From: Pantoea sp. 1.19
GTDB lineage: Bacteria; Pseudomonadota; Gammaproteobacteria; Enterobacterales; Enterobacteriaceae
Length of the DNA: 64,000 nucleotides
Assembly (NCBI RefSeq): GCF_001922585.1
Contig: NZ_MRBS01000007.1
Span: 62,001-126,000, forward strand
Direction of reading: 5' to 3'
In this document: piece by piece, positions 8,725-17,830 of the stretch
Numbering within the stretch: the first letter of the stretch is position 1
How the letters are laid out: every line of letters begins with the position of its first letter
Made by a program: the position numbers and the translations under genes
Notes under the pieces: generated by a model
What the model was told of the DNA's origin: nothing
The model's database searches: none
What the model saw: the letters and a program-made list of their open reading frames with translations, nothing else

Positions 8725-9422
8725 TGCCGCCACCTATTAAATCGGACATTTGAGTTTCAGACAGTTTCCATCCAGAAATGAAGTTACCATCTATCTTGGT
8801 CATTACATCAATATTAGTTTCAGGATTGTAGTAGTGATACACGTCCTGATTCCATCGGTACTTTCCTGTGATTTGCTGTGTTAGCGGATCATCAATGTGA
8901 TCTTTTAGTGCTTGCTCGAAGGCATTTAGACCTTCTGGGTTTGAATTTCCTGGGACGTTGAAATCTACAGCGTGCTTGAATTTTTTCTGTAGTTGTTTGG
9001 TTTCGAAATGAACAAATTCAGAAGGCGATGATTTCGGTATTTTTGATAAGACTGAAAGTTCATCTATTTCACCGACAGAACCTAATCTGCCTAAGGTAAG
9101 TCCTGCCGCGACAGATACCCCTGCGATGAGCAATCCCTTGTTGTCCATGATTTGATCATAACCCGCTGGCGCATCGCCGCCGAGCTGCTGTGCGGTTTCA
9201 TGAAATCCTTCGATATTGCCATTGTAGATACCGCCAGCCGCCAGCCGCCAGCAGTCTGCCTGCCGCTTTGCTGTTGATGGTTTTTGCCACCTGGGCATGT
9301 TGCACTGGCTCACCTGATGGGCGGAATTTCTCTGTGGCTGCGGGTTTCCTGCCGTTCTGGTTATTGATAGCAAGCCTGTAAGCCCGCTGAAAATCACTGA
9401 CCACCCAGCAAAACGGATCCAC
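8714..9422 (-). pseudogene. Colicin D-type tRNase toxin, frameshifted
   Basis: The constant N-terminal module (GTG at 9422) is in one frame and the toxin tip is in another. The break is at 9231-9251, where a heptamer CCGCCAG occurs three times instead of the two seen in the intact sister gene. The C-terminal part matches the colicin D catalytic domain: the KFKHAVDF segment carries the Lys-x-Lys-His motif (the catalytic His611 region of colicin D) and the domain ends with GNFISGWKLSETQ. Colicin D cleaves tRNA-Arg anticodon loops. As read, the gene would stop early after about 74 residues. Loss of one heptamer would restore the full protein, so it is either a pseudogene or a slippage switch. 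Confidence 0.75.
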
Positions 9423-9603
9423 GCCGTCAAAAATCCGTTCGCCAGCGGCTTACGGTATCGTCCCAGTGTTCATCGCTATCCAGCCCGATTATCCAGCCCT
9501 CCATCAGGTTGATTTCAAGGTCATCATAAACAGGATCGTACCCTGAGCGGATATAGGGCTTATCCTTCGGGTGTGGCAGCAGATTGGGGGCTTCATTGAC
9601 CGG
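9202..9603 (-). repeat. Direct repeat copy B (toxin N-terminal module)
   Basis: Partner of copy A at 8025-8406. This copy retains the full upstream small gene and has three CCGCCAG heptamers at 9231-9251. The pair shows that one constant module was duplicated or re-inserted with a different toxin tip, and it gives a substrate for recombination that would delete the 1.2 kb between them. Confidence 0.9.
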
Positions 9604-9741
9604 AGGTGAGGTGTAATTCCGGTAGTCCAGGTCATAAGTGAATGCGGCTTTTTCCAGTGCTACATCGGGGGTCAGTATGTGCTGGAATTCATCGGGAGGC
9701 AGCTCCCGCTCGAGTTCCCACAGCGTGTAGAGTCTGAGCAT
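9427..9741 (-). CDS. Small acidic protein upstream of the toxin cassettes
   Basis: A 104-residue soluble acidic protein, not recognised. It starts at the ATG at 9741 behind an AGGATG site and ends 4 bases before the GTG of the toxin module, so the two are probably co-translated. The segment NLMEGWIIGLDSDEHWDDT ends the protein. A truncated relic of its 3' half lies at 8245-8406 in front of the second toxin, so gene and toxin module were duplicated as a unit. It could be a remnant of the carrier protein, an adaptor, or an older immunity gene; nothing in the sequence decides this. Confidence 0.6.
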   Translation of the reverse strand: MLRLYTLWELERELPPDEFQHILTPDVALEKAAFTYDLDYRNYTSPPVNEAPNLLPHPKDKPYIRSGYDPVYDDLEINLMEGWIIGLDSDEHWDDTVSRWRTDF

Positions 9742-9889
9742 CAAACATCCTTTTTTTCATATCCTTCCTGTGGATTCTCGCGCGTATTTGTATACAAAGC
9801 AAACACACAGGCAATACTTGCTAATGCCCCCGTGGTGGGTACACCAGAAAACGGCAGCGGGACGACCAGCGTCTTTTGCCCGGATGGAG

Positions 9890-10609
9890 GGGCCGTTGCG
9901 CTATCCGGCCGGTACCAGCGTCTGTTAGCGGGCCAGGCCGGTTAATGCCAGTTTCAAAGCCGCCACCGGGACGGAATCGCGCATCGGATGATGAATTCCA
10001 TCAGGCTAAAGGTTTTTGGTGAAGCGAATGGAACGTCAAAAAACACGGTAAAGAGCGTCGTCGTATCTGGCGCAAGCTGCCTCTTGCGGTTGATGGCAAA
10101 AACGCACGAGATCATCTGCGCAGGCCTGTCGCTGAGCCGCGTCACGGACGCCGTAGCTTTCCCGGTCTTATCCGGCATACCCACAGTAAAGTCAGGCCAG
10201 CCGCGGCGGAGGGGGCTGATGACATCCGGCGATGTCACGATGAGCGGCAGCATCAGAAAATCAGGGCCGCGTGCCTCCGCGAAAAGGCGTGGATTACCGG
10301 CCCGGAGAGTACGCCACCTGCGACCGTGCGGTGGCGAATCAGCGTTTGAGCGTGAGGCCTGCCCGGTGACAATGGCCAACGGAGGATAACCGCCGCTCGA
10401 TAGCGGAAGCGGCGATGTACCGGGTAAAACCGTTGGTTGGTGGTTCACTGAGCTGCGGGATGACGATGGACAGGTTGCAGAAGCGTTGGCCCTGGTGCGT
10501 GCGCCGAATACCATGACGAAGGCAGGTATGCCAGACAGCGTGCGCATCGCCTGAAAACCCGGACAACGACAGAGACGCTCACGCTGAGTCCCGCTTGTTC
10601 AACAAAGCC
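9890..10609 (+). mobile_element. IS5-family transposase relic with right end
   Basis: Reading across several frameshifts gives the C-terminal two thirds of an IS5-family transposase. Fragments are RARPVNASFK (with an internal stop), LKVFGE, KKHGKERRRIWRKL, THEIICAGLSLSRVTDA, and DGQVAEALALVRAPNTMTKA ending PDSVRIA with a stop at 10552-10554. The element ends with GTTCAACAAAGCC at 10597-10609, the complement of the terminal repeat seen at 6194. The N-terminal part is missing, and no target duplication is evident beside 10609. The element is inactive. Confidence 0.72.
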
Positions 10610-10777
10610 ACCCTTCTTGTTAAAAAAATGCATCGAATGATTTATGAGGGAAACGCTTTGGCAAGGAGCAGATGCTTTCGCCGTAGGAAAGGGCACCATC
10701 ACTGGCATTACCAGACAATCCGTTAACACAACCCCGCGCCGGCGGAGATTTTTTTTGCCCGCGGGAAGGTGCCATAT

Positions 10778-10793
10778 TGTGATCTGTATCACG
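10778..10793. promoter_or_regulatory. CRP-type site upstream of psiE
   Basis: TGTGATCTGTATCACG fits the CRP consensus (TGTGA, six bases, TCACA) with one mismatch, 65 bases before psiE. E. coli psiE is known to be under PhoB and cyclic AMP-CRP control. No clear Pho box was identified here. Confidence 0.65.
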
Positions 10794-10857
10794 CTGCAGC
10801 ATAGTGTGATTGCCAGCAGCGCCTGGCATCACACGATGAGAAGAAGAGGAACGGATT

Positions 10858-11253
10858 ATGACCGGCGTGCATATCGCAAGAGGACTGCAGTGGATTCTCA
10901 ATGCAGGATTATTAATACTGGCCATCATTCTGGTGATGTTTCTCGGTAAAGAGACCCTGCACCTGGCGAACGTGATGCTCAACGGTGGGGAACCGGCGTC
11001 GTCCTACCTGCTGATTGAAGGCATTGTTATCTACTTTTTGTATTTTGAATTTATTGCGCTGATCGTGAAGTATTTTCAGTCCGGCTATCACTTTCCGCTG
11101 CGCTACTTTGTGTACATCGGGATCACCGCGATCATTCGGCTAATTATCGTCGATCATAAAGATCCGTTTGATACCCTGTGCTACTCCGGGGCGATCCTTA
11201 TCCTGGTAATCACCCTGTGGCTGGCTAACAGCCAGCGGCTGAAGCGTGAGTAA
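10858..11253 (+). CDS. psiE: Phosphate-starvation-inducible protein PsiE
   Basis: A 131-residue inner-membrane protein with four hydrophobic helices and the conserved core [33 protein letters not shown] and RLIIVDHK, closely matching E. coli PsiE (136 residues). The function is unknown beyond induction by phosphate starvation. The start has an AGAGGA site 6 bases upstream. In E. coli psiE lies next to the mal operon, and the same neighbourhood, now decayed, follows here. Confidence 0.93.
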   Translation: MTGVHIARGLQWILNAGLLILAIILVMFLGKETLHLANVMLNGGEPASSYLLIEGIVIYFLYFEFIALIVKYFQSGYHFPLRYFVYIGITAIIRLIIVDHKDPFDTLCYSGAILILVITLWLANSQRLKRE

Positions 11254-11275
11254 AAAAAGCGGCCCGATGGGCCGC
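11251..11275 (-). terminator. Terminator on the malG side
   Basis: Stem GCGGCCC / GGGCCGC with a 3-base loop. On the minus strand it is followed by a run of seven T residues, so it terminates leftward transcription from the mal relic and overlaps the psiE stop. Confidence 0.8.
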
Positions 11276-11334
11276 AAGCAACAGGAAAGCAGATAACAAC
11301 AGCGGGTACACAGACACAGGCAAACCGATTTCGC

Positions 11335-12205
11335 TTATCCTTTCACTCCGCCGGCCGTCAGGCCGCTGACCAGCCAGCGCTGCGCCGGCAGAAATACCAG
11401 CGTCATTGGCAGGGCCGACAGCATCGCGACGGCGGCGAAGTCGCCCCACAGGTAATTTTGCAGATTGAGATACTGCTGTATTCCCACCGGCAGGGTATAG
11501 CTGTTGACGTCGCGCAGCAGCAGTGAAGCTACCGGCACTTCGGTTACCGCGACAATGAACGACAGAATAAAGACCACCGCCAGAACCGGCACCGGCACCG
11601 GCAGCAGGATCAGACGAAACGCCTGCCACAGCGTGGCGCCGGCCTCCAGCGAACCGTCAATGGTTTCAAAGTAGCCCTTAAGGGTCCAGACGTGCCGGGC
11701 GATGCCGCCGGGGTAGGCAAACACCAGCCCGGCGTGGGTATTCAGGCCAAGAAAAGGGACATACTGCCCCAGGCGATCAAACAGGGCATACTGCGCGACC
11801 AGCGACAGCACTGCCGGAAACATCTGGAAATCAGCATCCCCTTCAGCAGGCTGGCCTTACCGCGAAAGCGCAGGCGGGCAAAGGCGGAGGCGCAGGTTGT
11901 GGAGAGGGCGACGATACCCAGCGCGGTGATGGCCGCGACCTTTACCGAGTTCCACAGCCACAGCAGCACCGGGAACGGCGGCGGCGTGGCGCTGGCGTTT
12001 TCCTGCCCCACCGCAATGCCCGGCGGCAGCTTCCAGCGATCCCAGGAGAGGTTCTCCGGCAGCAGGCTGCCGATAGCGTAGTTGCCGGGGCGCAGCGAAA
12101 TGGCGGTCACCATCAGCAGCGGGTACATAATCAGTGCGACAAAAGCCAGCAGTAGCTGGCTCAGCCGCCGCTGCCAGCGCTGCGATCTCGGTTTATCCCC
12201 GCCAT
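11335..12205 (-). pseudogene. malG: Broken malG (maltose ABC permease)
   Basis: Reads as MalG in two main frames: [18 protein letters not shown] through [11 protein letters not shown], then [19 protein letters not shown] to the normal end LTAGGVKG. A single T appears lost around 11830 at the LIFQMFP junction, a base is lost near the N terminus around 12190, and about five residues are deleted before WQAFR. MalG is one of the two membrane subunits of the MalFGK2 importer. With its partners also gone (see malF and malM relics), the system cannot work. Confidence 0.9.
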
Positions 12206-12217
12206 ATCGGCTCCTGC

Positions 12218-12312
12218 ATCAAATTTCATCCGCGTGGCCTTCAGGTTCAGCACCGCCAGTCGACCCACCAGCAGGAAGATCAGCGTGGCGATCGCCGCCG
12301 GTTGTGGTCGGA
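12218..12312 (-). pseudogene. malF: C-terminal relic of malF
   Basis: Only the last 30 or so codons remain, encoding AAIATLIFLLVG, then [11 protein letters not shown], the normal MalF C terminus. The original stop codon has changed, so the frame runs on into the malG start region. Upstream the sequence switches directly to malM, so most of malF and all of malE, malK and lamB are missing. Confidence 0.82.
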
Positions 12313-12319
12313 AGCCGTC

Positions 12320-12518
12320 CCGACGGCGGCACCCGAGACGCCAGCGGCCGGCAGCGAGGCGATGCTCAGCGATACCGAACAGTTTTAACCGCGGCATCGG
12401 GCAGGCGGTTAAGCAGGGTGACATCGATAAAGCCCTGAAGCTGGTAAATGAGGCCGGGCGTCCGGGCTCAGCCTCCGCGCGCGATACCTGTATCCGCAGT
12501 GTGAAAGGCAAGGGATAA
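12320..12518 (+). pseudogene. malM: C-terminal relic of malM
   Basis: Plus-strand remains of the periplasmic protein MalM: GSEAMLSDTEQF in one frame, then AVKQGDIDKALKLVNEA and the end SVKGKG in the next. A lost base in a T run near 12385 causes the shift. It lies just upstream of ubiC, as malM does in E. coli, which fixes the right boundary of the mal deletion. Confidence 0.85.
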
Positions 12519-12657
12519 CCCCGCACTGTCGATCTGCTCACGGGATGGGGCGTCGCCTTGACGCCCCCTTTTTCCCGCCTTTTCTGCCCCGCTGCGTGTT
12601 CTTGCCGGGGCTCTGCGCTACACTGTCGCTCCCTGAGAAGATTGCTGGAGAAACCGC

Positions 12658-13173
12658 ATGTCGGATACGCGGCTGGCGCAACTGTATGCGCTGGCGTGGC
12701 TACCGGACTCCGCCCCGGCGCTCACGCCCCCGGTGCGAGACTGGTTGCTGGAGGAGGACTCCATGACCCAACGTTTTGAACGCTACTGCCGCGCCGTCAC
12801 CGTGACGTCGCTGGCGGAAGGCTTTGTCAGTCCGGCGGCAGTGACGGCAGAAGCGGCGCTGCTGCCGCCGAGCGACCGCTACTGGTTACGGGAGATTCTG
12901 CTGTGCGGCGACGGTGAGCCCTGGCTGGTGGGGCGCACCGTGGTACCGGAATCGACCCTCAACGGCCCGGAAGCGATGCTGCAGCACCTGGGCAGCCGGC
13001 CGCTGGGACGTTATCTGTTTGCCTCTTCCTCCCTGACGCGGGATTTTATTGAACCGGGGCGCAGCGGATCGCTGTGGGGGCGGCGTTCGCGTTTGCGCCT
13101 GTCCGGTAAGCCGCTGCTGCTGACCGAGCTGTTTTTACCCCCTTCGCCGCTGTACGGCACTAAGGATGAATAA
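12658..13173 (+). CDS. ubiC: Chorismate pyruvate-lyase UbiC
   Basis: Converts chorismate to 4-hydroxybenzoate and pyruvate, the first committed step of ubiquinone synthesis, in the cytosol. It has 171 residues with the family segments [28 protein letters not shown] (residues about 73-100) and [11 protein letters not shown]. It starts after a GGAG site. It is directly followed by ubiA, which consumes its product. The gene keeps the malM-ubiC-ubiA order of E. coli. Confidence 0.95.
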   Translation: MSDTRLAQLYALAWLPDSAPALTPPVRDWLLEEDSMTQRFERYCRAVTVTSLAEGFVSPAAVTAEAALLPPSDRYWLREILLCGDGEPWLVGRTVVPESTLNGPEAMLQHLGSRPLGRYLFASSSLTRDFIEPGRSGSLWGRRSRLRLSGKPLLLTELFLPPSPLYGTKDE

Positions 13174-13174
13174 C

Positions 13175-14044
13175 GTGGATTCGATCGCGCCCATGAGCAA
13201 ATTCCAGGCCTGCTGCCGCCTGATGCGTATTGATAAACCGATTGGCACACTGCTGCTGCTGTGGCCCACTTACTGGGCGCTGTGGCTGGCCGCCGATGGC
13301 GTCCCGCCGCTGCAGCCGCTGTTAATATTTACCCTCGGGGTGTTTGTAATGCGCGCGGCCGGCTGTGTGATCAATGACTATGCCGATCGTAAGGTCGATG
13401 GCCACGTGAAGCGTACCCGGCTGCGGCCGTTGCCGAGCGGAGCAATCAGCCGCCGCGAGGCGAAAATGCTGTTTGCCGCGCTGGTGCTGGTGGCATTTGG
13501 CCTGGTGTTGACCCTGAACGGGCTGACGATTGCGCTGTCGTTTGTTGGCCTGGCGCTGGCCTGGAGTTATCCGTTTATGAAGCGCTACACCCACCTGCCG
13601 CAGGTGGTGCTGGGCGCGGCTTTCGGTTGGGCAATTCCGATGGGCTGGGCGGCGGTAAGCGGCGCGCTGCCGCTCAGCTGCTGGCTGCTGTTTCTGGCCA
13701 ATATTTGCTGGACGGTAGCGTACGACACGCAGTATGCCATGGTGGATCGCGATGATGACCTGAAGATCGGCGTAAAATCGACGGCGATTCTGTTTGGTCG
13801 CTACGACAAGGCCATCATTGGCTTACTGCAGCTGGCGACGCTGCTGCTGCTGGTGGCGGTGGGGCGGATACATCAGCTGGGCGGCGTTTTCTACGCGGGG
13901 CTGCTGCTGGCGGGGGGGCTGTTTATTTATCAACAGTGGCTGATTGCCGGACGGGACCGCGACGCCTGCTTCCGCGCCTTTATGAATAACAACGCGGCCG
14001 GGCTGATTCTGTTTGCCGGCGTAGCCCTGTCGCTGCTGCAGTAG
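13175..14044 (+). CDS. ubiA: 4-hydroxybenzoate octaprenyltransferase UbiA
   Basis: Membrane prenyltransferase that attaches the polyprenyl tail to 4-hydroxybenzoate. The two aspartate-rich motifs are [12 protein letters not shown] and [12 protein letters not shown], and there are about eight hydrophobic helices. Two starts are possible: ATG at 13166, overlapping ubiC, or GTG at 13175. The GTG is preferred because an AAGGA site sits 9 bases upstream and the N terminus then matches E. coli UbiA in length (289 versus 290 residues). Confidence 0.93.
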   Translation: MDSIAPMSKFQACCRLMRIDKPIGTLLLLWPTYWALWLAADGVPPLQPLLIFTLGVFVMRAAGCVINDYADRKVDGHVKRTRLRPLPSGAISRREAKMLFAALVLVAFGLVLTLNGLTIALSFVGLALAWSYPFMKRYTHLPQVVLGAAFGWAIPMGWAAVSGALPLSCWLLFLANICWTVAYDTQYAMVDRDDDLKIGVKSTAILFGRYDKAIIGLLQLATLLLLVAVGRIHQLGGVFYAGLLLAGGLFIYQQWLIAGRDRDACFRAFMNNNAAGLILFAGVALSLLQ

Positions 14045-14056
14045 CCGGCGTGGATA

Positions 14057-14081
14057 ACGGGGCCGGCAATGCCGGCCCCGT
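14057..14081. terminator. Hairpin between convergent ubiA and plsB
   Basis: Perfect 11-base stem ACGGGGCCGGC / GCCGGCCCCGT with a 3-base loop in the 41-base gap between the two stops. There is no T tract on either side, so termination strength is uncertain. Confidence 0.55.
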
Positions 14082-14085
14082 GGGC

Positions 14086-16509
14086 TTATAACACCACGGC
14101 ATTCTCAATCGTCAGGCGCACTTCCTGGGTTATCAAATCGGCCAGCAGCTGATACACCTTCATCGTCTGCTCCACCGACGCATCGCCGCTGTCGCTGATA
14201 TAACCTTCATCACGCAGCGTCAGCACCAGCGTGGAGAATACGGCCTTATCAAAGAACTCCGGCGCATTAATACCGTGCAGTACCGACAGGCGCTGGGCCA
14301 GCGTGCGACTCTCTTTCTCCAGCGTTCCGCGGTTAATCGCCGGGTTGGCGCTGAGGATCGCAAAGGTAATGGCGTAGCGCTGCAGGGTTTCACGCACGCC
14401 GGCCGCCAGCAGCTGCAGGGTACGAAAGCGTGATGGCACGGTGCTGATCTGCTGCGCATCGCTGACCAGCAGTCCCTGACGGGTCAGCTCGTCGATCAGC
14501 GCGTCCAGCACCGCCGGCAGTTCCGCCAGCGTCCAGCGCAGGAACAGCTCGCTTTGCAGCATCGGATAAAGCACGCTTATCTGACGCAGCAGCTCGGCGC
14601 GCGGCAGGGTGCGGTGCTGTTGCACCATCGCGGCAATCAGCGACGGCAGCAGCAGCATATGGTGAATATTGTTGCGGTAGTAGGTCATCAGCACCGCCTG
14701 CTCGCGCGGCAGAATGATTATCTCACCAATATTGTCCTGCTCGGTTTCGAACTTATTCATACTCAGCGCGTGCTGCAACAGCGCGTCGGCCGATTGCTCC
14801 GGAACGGTGGCATCGGGGGAGTAGGGCACGTTGCGCAGCAGCTGCTGATAGCACTCCAGCTGTTCGGTCAGCTGCTCGCGGGTGAGCGAGCGCTGGCGCG
14901 ACGCCAGCAGCGCGGTGACGCACAGGTTCATCGCGTTGGCCGCGCCGGCGTTGTTAATGCGCACCATCAGCCGCTGGGCAATGTCATTCACCGTTGGGGT
15001 CAGCCACGCCGGACGCGAGGCCTCCAGCGGATCGATAGCATCGCGCCAGTCCGGCACGTGCTGGCTCAGGTAGTTGTTCAGCGACAGCGGCTCGCCAAAG
15101 TTAACGTAGCCCTGACCCAAATGACGCAGCTTGCTCAGACCGCGCACCATCTGCAGGAAGCTCTCTTTTTCCTTGGTCGCGCCGCGCAGCTCTTTGGCGT
15201 AAGTTCCCACTTCCATCACGTGCTCGTAGCCGATATAGATCGGCACGAGGGTGATCGGGCGGTTAACCCCGCGCAGCATAGCCTGCAGGGTCATCGACAG
15301 CGTGCCGGTTTTCGGATCAAGCAGGCGACCGGTGCGCGAACGCCCCCCTTCGACGAAGTACTCCACCGAATAGCCACGCACAAACAGTTCGCTCAGGTAC
15401 TCGCGAAAGACCGTGGAATAGAGCTTATTCCCCTTAAAGGTGCGGCGAATAAAGAACGCGCCCAGCCGGCGAAAAATGGGTCCGGCGGGCCAGAAGTTTA
15501 AGTTGATCCCGGCGGCGATGTGCGGCGGCACCAGCCCCTGGTGATAGAGCACATAGGAGAGCAGCAGATAGTCCATGTGGCTGCGGTGGCAGGGAACATA
15601 GACAATTTCATGTCCGTCCTGCGCCAGCTGGCGCACGCGTTCGCCGCCGCTGACGTTAATGCCCTTATACAGCTTACTCCAGGTCCAGCCCATCACCCGA
15701 TCGGTCAGGCGAATGGCCTCATAGGAGAAGTCGGCCGCCACTTCTTCCATCATCTCGATAGCGTTCTGCTGCGCTTTCTCATGAGAGATTTTCTTGCTGC
15801 GCGCTTCATCTTCTACCGCTTTGGCGATGGCGCGCGACTGCAGCAGGCGGGTAAACAGGTCCTGCCGCGCCGGCAGGCGCGGGCCGACTGCCGCCAGCCG
15901 CTGGCGGGCGAAGTGCATGCTGGCGACGCGAGCCAGCTTTTGCGCGATGGTTTTATCCGTGCCGTGTTCGGTGGCCATGCGGCGCAGCGAGACGGTTTGC
16001 GAAAAACGCACAAAGCTGTCGCGGCCGAGCCACAGCACCGCAAAAAATTTCTCGATGCCGTTCAGCAGACGCAGCTGCGGCGTCCCCTCTTCACCCTGTA
16101 CTTCGCGTCCCGGCGCGCGGCCAAACATCACCGCCACCGGCACCATTTGCACATCCAGCTGCGGATTACTGCGGTGCAGATCCAGGTAGTCGTGGAACAG
16201 CTTCACGGACTCCAGCTTCGGTACGTAGTATGGGAAAACGCGCGGGCCATCGTGAATAAACACGTAGCGCGGCAGCATCGCGCCGTCGATCTCCAGCGGC
16301 ACCAGCGGGTCCGGCAGATCGTGCTGTAAACACTGCGCGCGCAGCGCCAGCAGATCCGCTTTGGAATCGTAAGGCAGCACGTACATGATCGGGCGCGAGG
16401 AGTCGAGTCCCAGTTCGGAAATCGGTTCACCGGGAATGGATTTACTCCGCACTAAAAATTTCAGTGGGATGTTCAGTAATTTGTAATAAAATTTACGCCA
16501 ACCTGACAT
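14086..16509 (-). CDS. plsB: Glycerol-3-phosphate 1-O-acyltransferase PlsB
   Basis: First acylation of glycerol-3-phosphate in phospholipid synthesis, at the inner membrane. From the ATG at 16509 ([12 protein letters not shown]) the protein has 807 residues, exactly the E. coli length. The frame stays open for 53 more codons upstream, but these have no similarity. Motifs: HRSHMD (catalytic His-x4-Asp, about residue 306), the GGRSRTGR block and the following [15 protein letters not shown]. It is divergent from dgkA, as in E. coli. Confidence 0.96.
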   Translation of the reverse strand: MSGWRKFYYKLLNIPLKFLVRSKSIPGEPISELGLDSSRPIMYVLPYDSKADLLALRAQCLQHDLPDPLVPLEIDGAMLPRYVFIHDGPRVFPYYVPKLESVKLFHDYLDLHRSNPQLDVQMVPVAVMFGRAPGREVQGEEGTPQLRLLNGIEKFFAVLWLGRDSFVRFSQTVSLRRMATEHGTDKTIAQKLARVASMHFARQRLAAVGPRLPARQDLFTRLLQSRAIAKAVEDEARSKKISHEKAQQNAIEMMEEVAADFSYEAIRLTDRVMGWTWSKLYKGINVSGGERVRQLAQDGHEIVYVPCHRSHMDYLLLSYVLYHQGLVPPHIAAGINLNFWPAGPIFRRLGAFFIRRTFKGNKLYSTVFREYLSELFVRGYSVEYFVEGGRSRTGRLLDPKTGTLSMTLQAMLRGVNRPITLVPIYIGYEHVMEVGTYAKELRGATKEKESFLQMVRGLSKLRHLGQGYVNFGEPLSLNNYLSQHVPDWRDAIDPLEASRPAWLTPTVNDIAQRLMVRINNAGAANAMNLCVTALLASRQRSLTREQLTEQLECYQQLLRNVPYSPDATVPEQSADALLQHALSMNKFETEQDNIGEIIILPREQAVLMTYYRNNIHHMLLLPSLIAAMVQQHRTLPRAELLRQISVLYPMLQSELFLRWTLAELPAVLDALIDELTRQGLLVSDAQQISTVPSRFRTLQLLAAGVRETLQRYAITFAILSANPAINRGTLEKESRTLAQRLSVLHGINAPEFFDKAVFSTLVLTLRDEGYISDSGDASVEQTMKVYQLLADLITQEVRLTIENAVVL

Positions 16510-16636
16510 AGACAGTATAAAGCCTCTTGTTAGCAAAGCGCCGCCAGCATAACAGAAAGTGCTGCGGATTTCTGTGGTGTCGCATGAAAGCGGCCACCGT
16601 GCATTGACGTCATTCACATCAAAGGGTTCCCTGATT

Positions 16637-16999
16637 ATGGCAAATAACGCCACCGGCCTGACGCGCATTGTGAAAGCAGCGGGCTATTCGTGGAAAGGCG
16701 TGCGCGCCGCCTGGCGGCACGAAGCCGCCTTTCGTCAGGAGCTGATCGCCGTCGCGATTGCCATTCTGGTGGCCTGCTGGCTCGATATTGATACCCTCAG
16801 CCGGGTGCTGATGATTGGTTCGGTGGTGCTGGTGGTGGTGGTTGAGCTGCTGAACAGCGCAGTAGAAGCCGTGGTCGATCGCTTTGGCGGCGAGTGGCAC
16901 GAACTCTCCGGGCGCGCCAAGGATATGGGCTCGGCGGCGGTGCTGATCACCCTGTTGCTGGCGGTGTACGTATGGGTAGCGCTGCTCTGGCCGTGGTAA
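16637..16999 (+). CDS. dgkA: Diacylglycerol kinase DgkA
   Basis: Small trimeric inner-membrane kinase that recycles diacylglycerol to phosphatidic acid. The 120-residue protein has three hydrophobic helices and the active-site motif [17 protein letters not shown], with Glu and Asn in the family positions. The ATG at 16637 is chosen over an upstream extension because [11 protein letters not shown] matches the family N terminus. Divergent plsB is functionally linked through phosphatidic acid. Confidence 0.95.
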   Translation: MANNATGLTRIVKAAGYSWKGVRAAWRHEAAFRQELIAVAIAILVACWLDIDTLSRVLMIGSVVLVVVVELLNSAVEAVVDRFGGEWHELSGRAKDMGSAAVLITLLLAVYVWVALLWPW

Positions 17000-17054
17000 A
17001 TCGCGGGCAAACTGCTAATTTTTGGTCAATTTACGGTTTTCATCGCACAAATAC

Positions 17055-17090
17055 CTGTATATACTCACAGGCATCTGTATAAACACCCAG
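17055..17090 (+). promoter_or_regulatory. Two LexA (SOS) boxes before lexA
   Basis: CTGTATATACTCACAG at 17055-17070 is identical to the first E. coli lexA box. CTGTATAAACACCCAG at 17075-17090 is the second, with its start 20 bases downstream of the first. They end 8 bases before the lexA start and provide autorepression. Confidence 0.95.
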
Positions 17091-17098
17091 GGGGCGGG

Positions 17099-17713
17099 AT
17101 GAAAGCGTTAACGAGCAGGCAGCAACAGGTCTACGATCTGATTCGCGACCACATCACATCGACCGGTATGCCGCCAACGCGTGCCGAAATTGCCCAGCAG
17201 CTGGGCTTTCGTTCGCCTAACGCTGCGGAAGAACACCTGAAAGCACTGGCGCGCAAAGGGGTTATCGAGATCGTCTCCGGCGCTTCGCGCGGCATTCGTC
17301 TGATGATGGAAGAAGCCAACGACGGCGGGCTGCCGCTGATTGGGCGCGTGGCTGCCGGTGAACCGCTGCTGGCAGAACAACACATTGAAGGCCACTATCA
17401 GGTCGATGCTTCGCTGTTTAAACCCAGCGCCGACTTTCTGCTGCGCGTCAGCGGCATGTCGATGAAAGACATTGGCATCATGGATGGCGACCTGCTGGCA
17501 GTACACAAAACGCAGGACGTACGCAACGGTCAGGTGGTGGTGGCGCGCATCGATGATGAGGTGACCGTCAAGCGCCTGAAGCGTCAGGGCGACGTCGTCG
17601 AGCTGCTGCCGGAAAACGGCGAATTCTCCCCGATCGTGGTGGATCTCAACAGCCAGACGCTGACCATTGAAGGGCTGGCCGTGGGTGTTATCCGCAACGG
17701 CAACTGGCTGTAA
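17099..17713 (+). CDS. lexA: SOS repressor LexA
   Basis: Represses SOS genes and self-cleaves when RecA filaments form. The N-terminal winged helix-turn-helix is [20 protein letters not shown], the cleavage site is Ala86-Gly87 in VAAGEP, and the catalytic Ser is in SGMSMKDIG (about residue 121) with Lys in VTVKRLK (about 158). It has 204 residues, two more than E. coli because of a small insertion before the cleavage site. It is followed by dinF. Confidence 0.97.
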   Translation: MKALTSRQQQVYDLIRDHITSTGMPPTRAEIAQQLGFRSPNAAEEHLKALARKGVIEIVSGASRGIRLMMEEANDGGLPLIGRVAAGEPLLAEQHIEGHYQVDASLFKPSADFLLRVSGMSMKDIGIMDGDLLAVHKTQDVRNGQVVVARIDDEVTVKRLKRQGDVVELLPENGEFSPIVVDLNSQTLTIEGLAVGVIRNGNWL

Positions 17714-17741
17714 CCCCGCACCGTCCGCGGACGGCGTGGGG
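17714..17741. terminator. GC-rich hairpin between lexA and dinF
   Basis: An imperfect palindrome starting immediately after the lexA stop, with CCCCGC pairing GTGGGG around a CCGTCC / GGACGG core. There is no T tract. It could attenuate dinF expression or stabilise the lexA 3' end. The whole 117-base gap is very GC-rich, longer than the short lexA-dinF gap of E. coli. Confidence 0.4.
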
Positions 17742-17830
17742 CGCCCCTCGCGCCGGCCCGATCGCGCGGGAGCCTCCGGCCCGGCGCGGGCGGCGGATGT
17801 GCGACCGACCCGCCGGACACCTCTTCGCCG

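Noticed and set aside
9988-10389. 133-codon plus-strand open frame as a gene
   Set aside because: It is one frame of the decayed IS5-family transposase; the true reading frame moves in and out of it.
14554-16329. Plus-strand open frames of 315 and 269 codons opposite plsB
   Set aside because: Antisense frames rich in His, Gln and Arg, without ribosome-binding sites; plsB matches its family along its whole length on the other strand.
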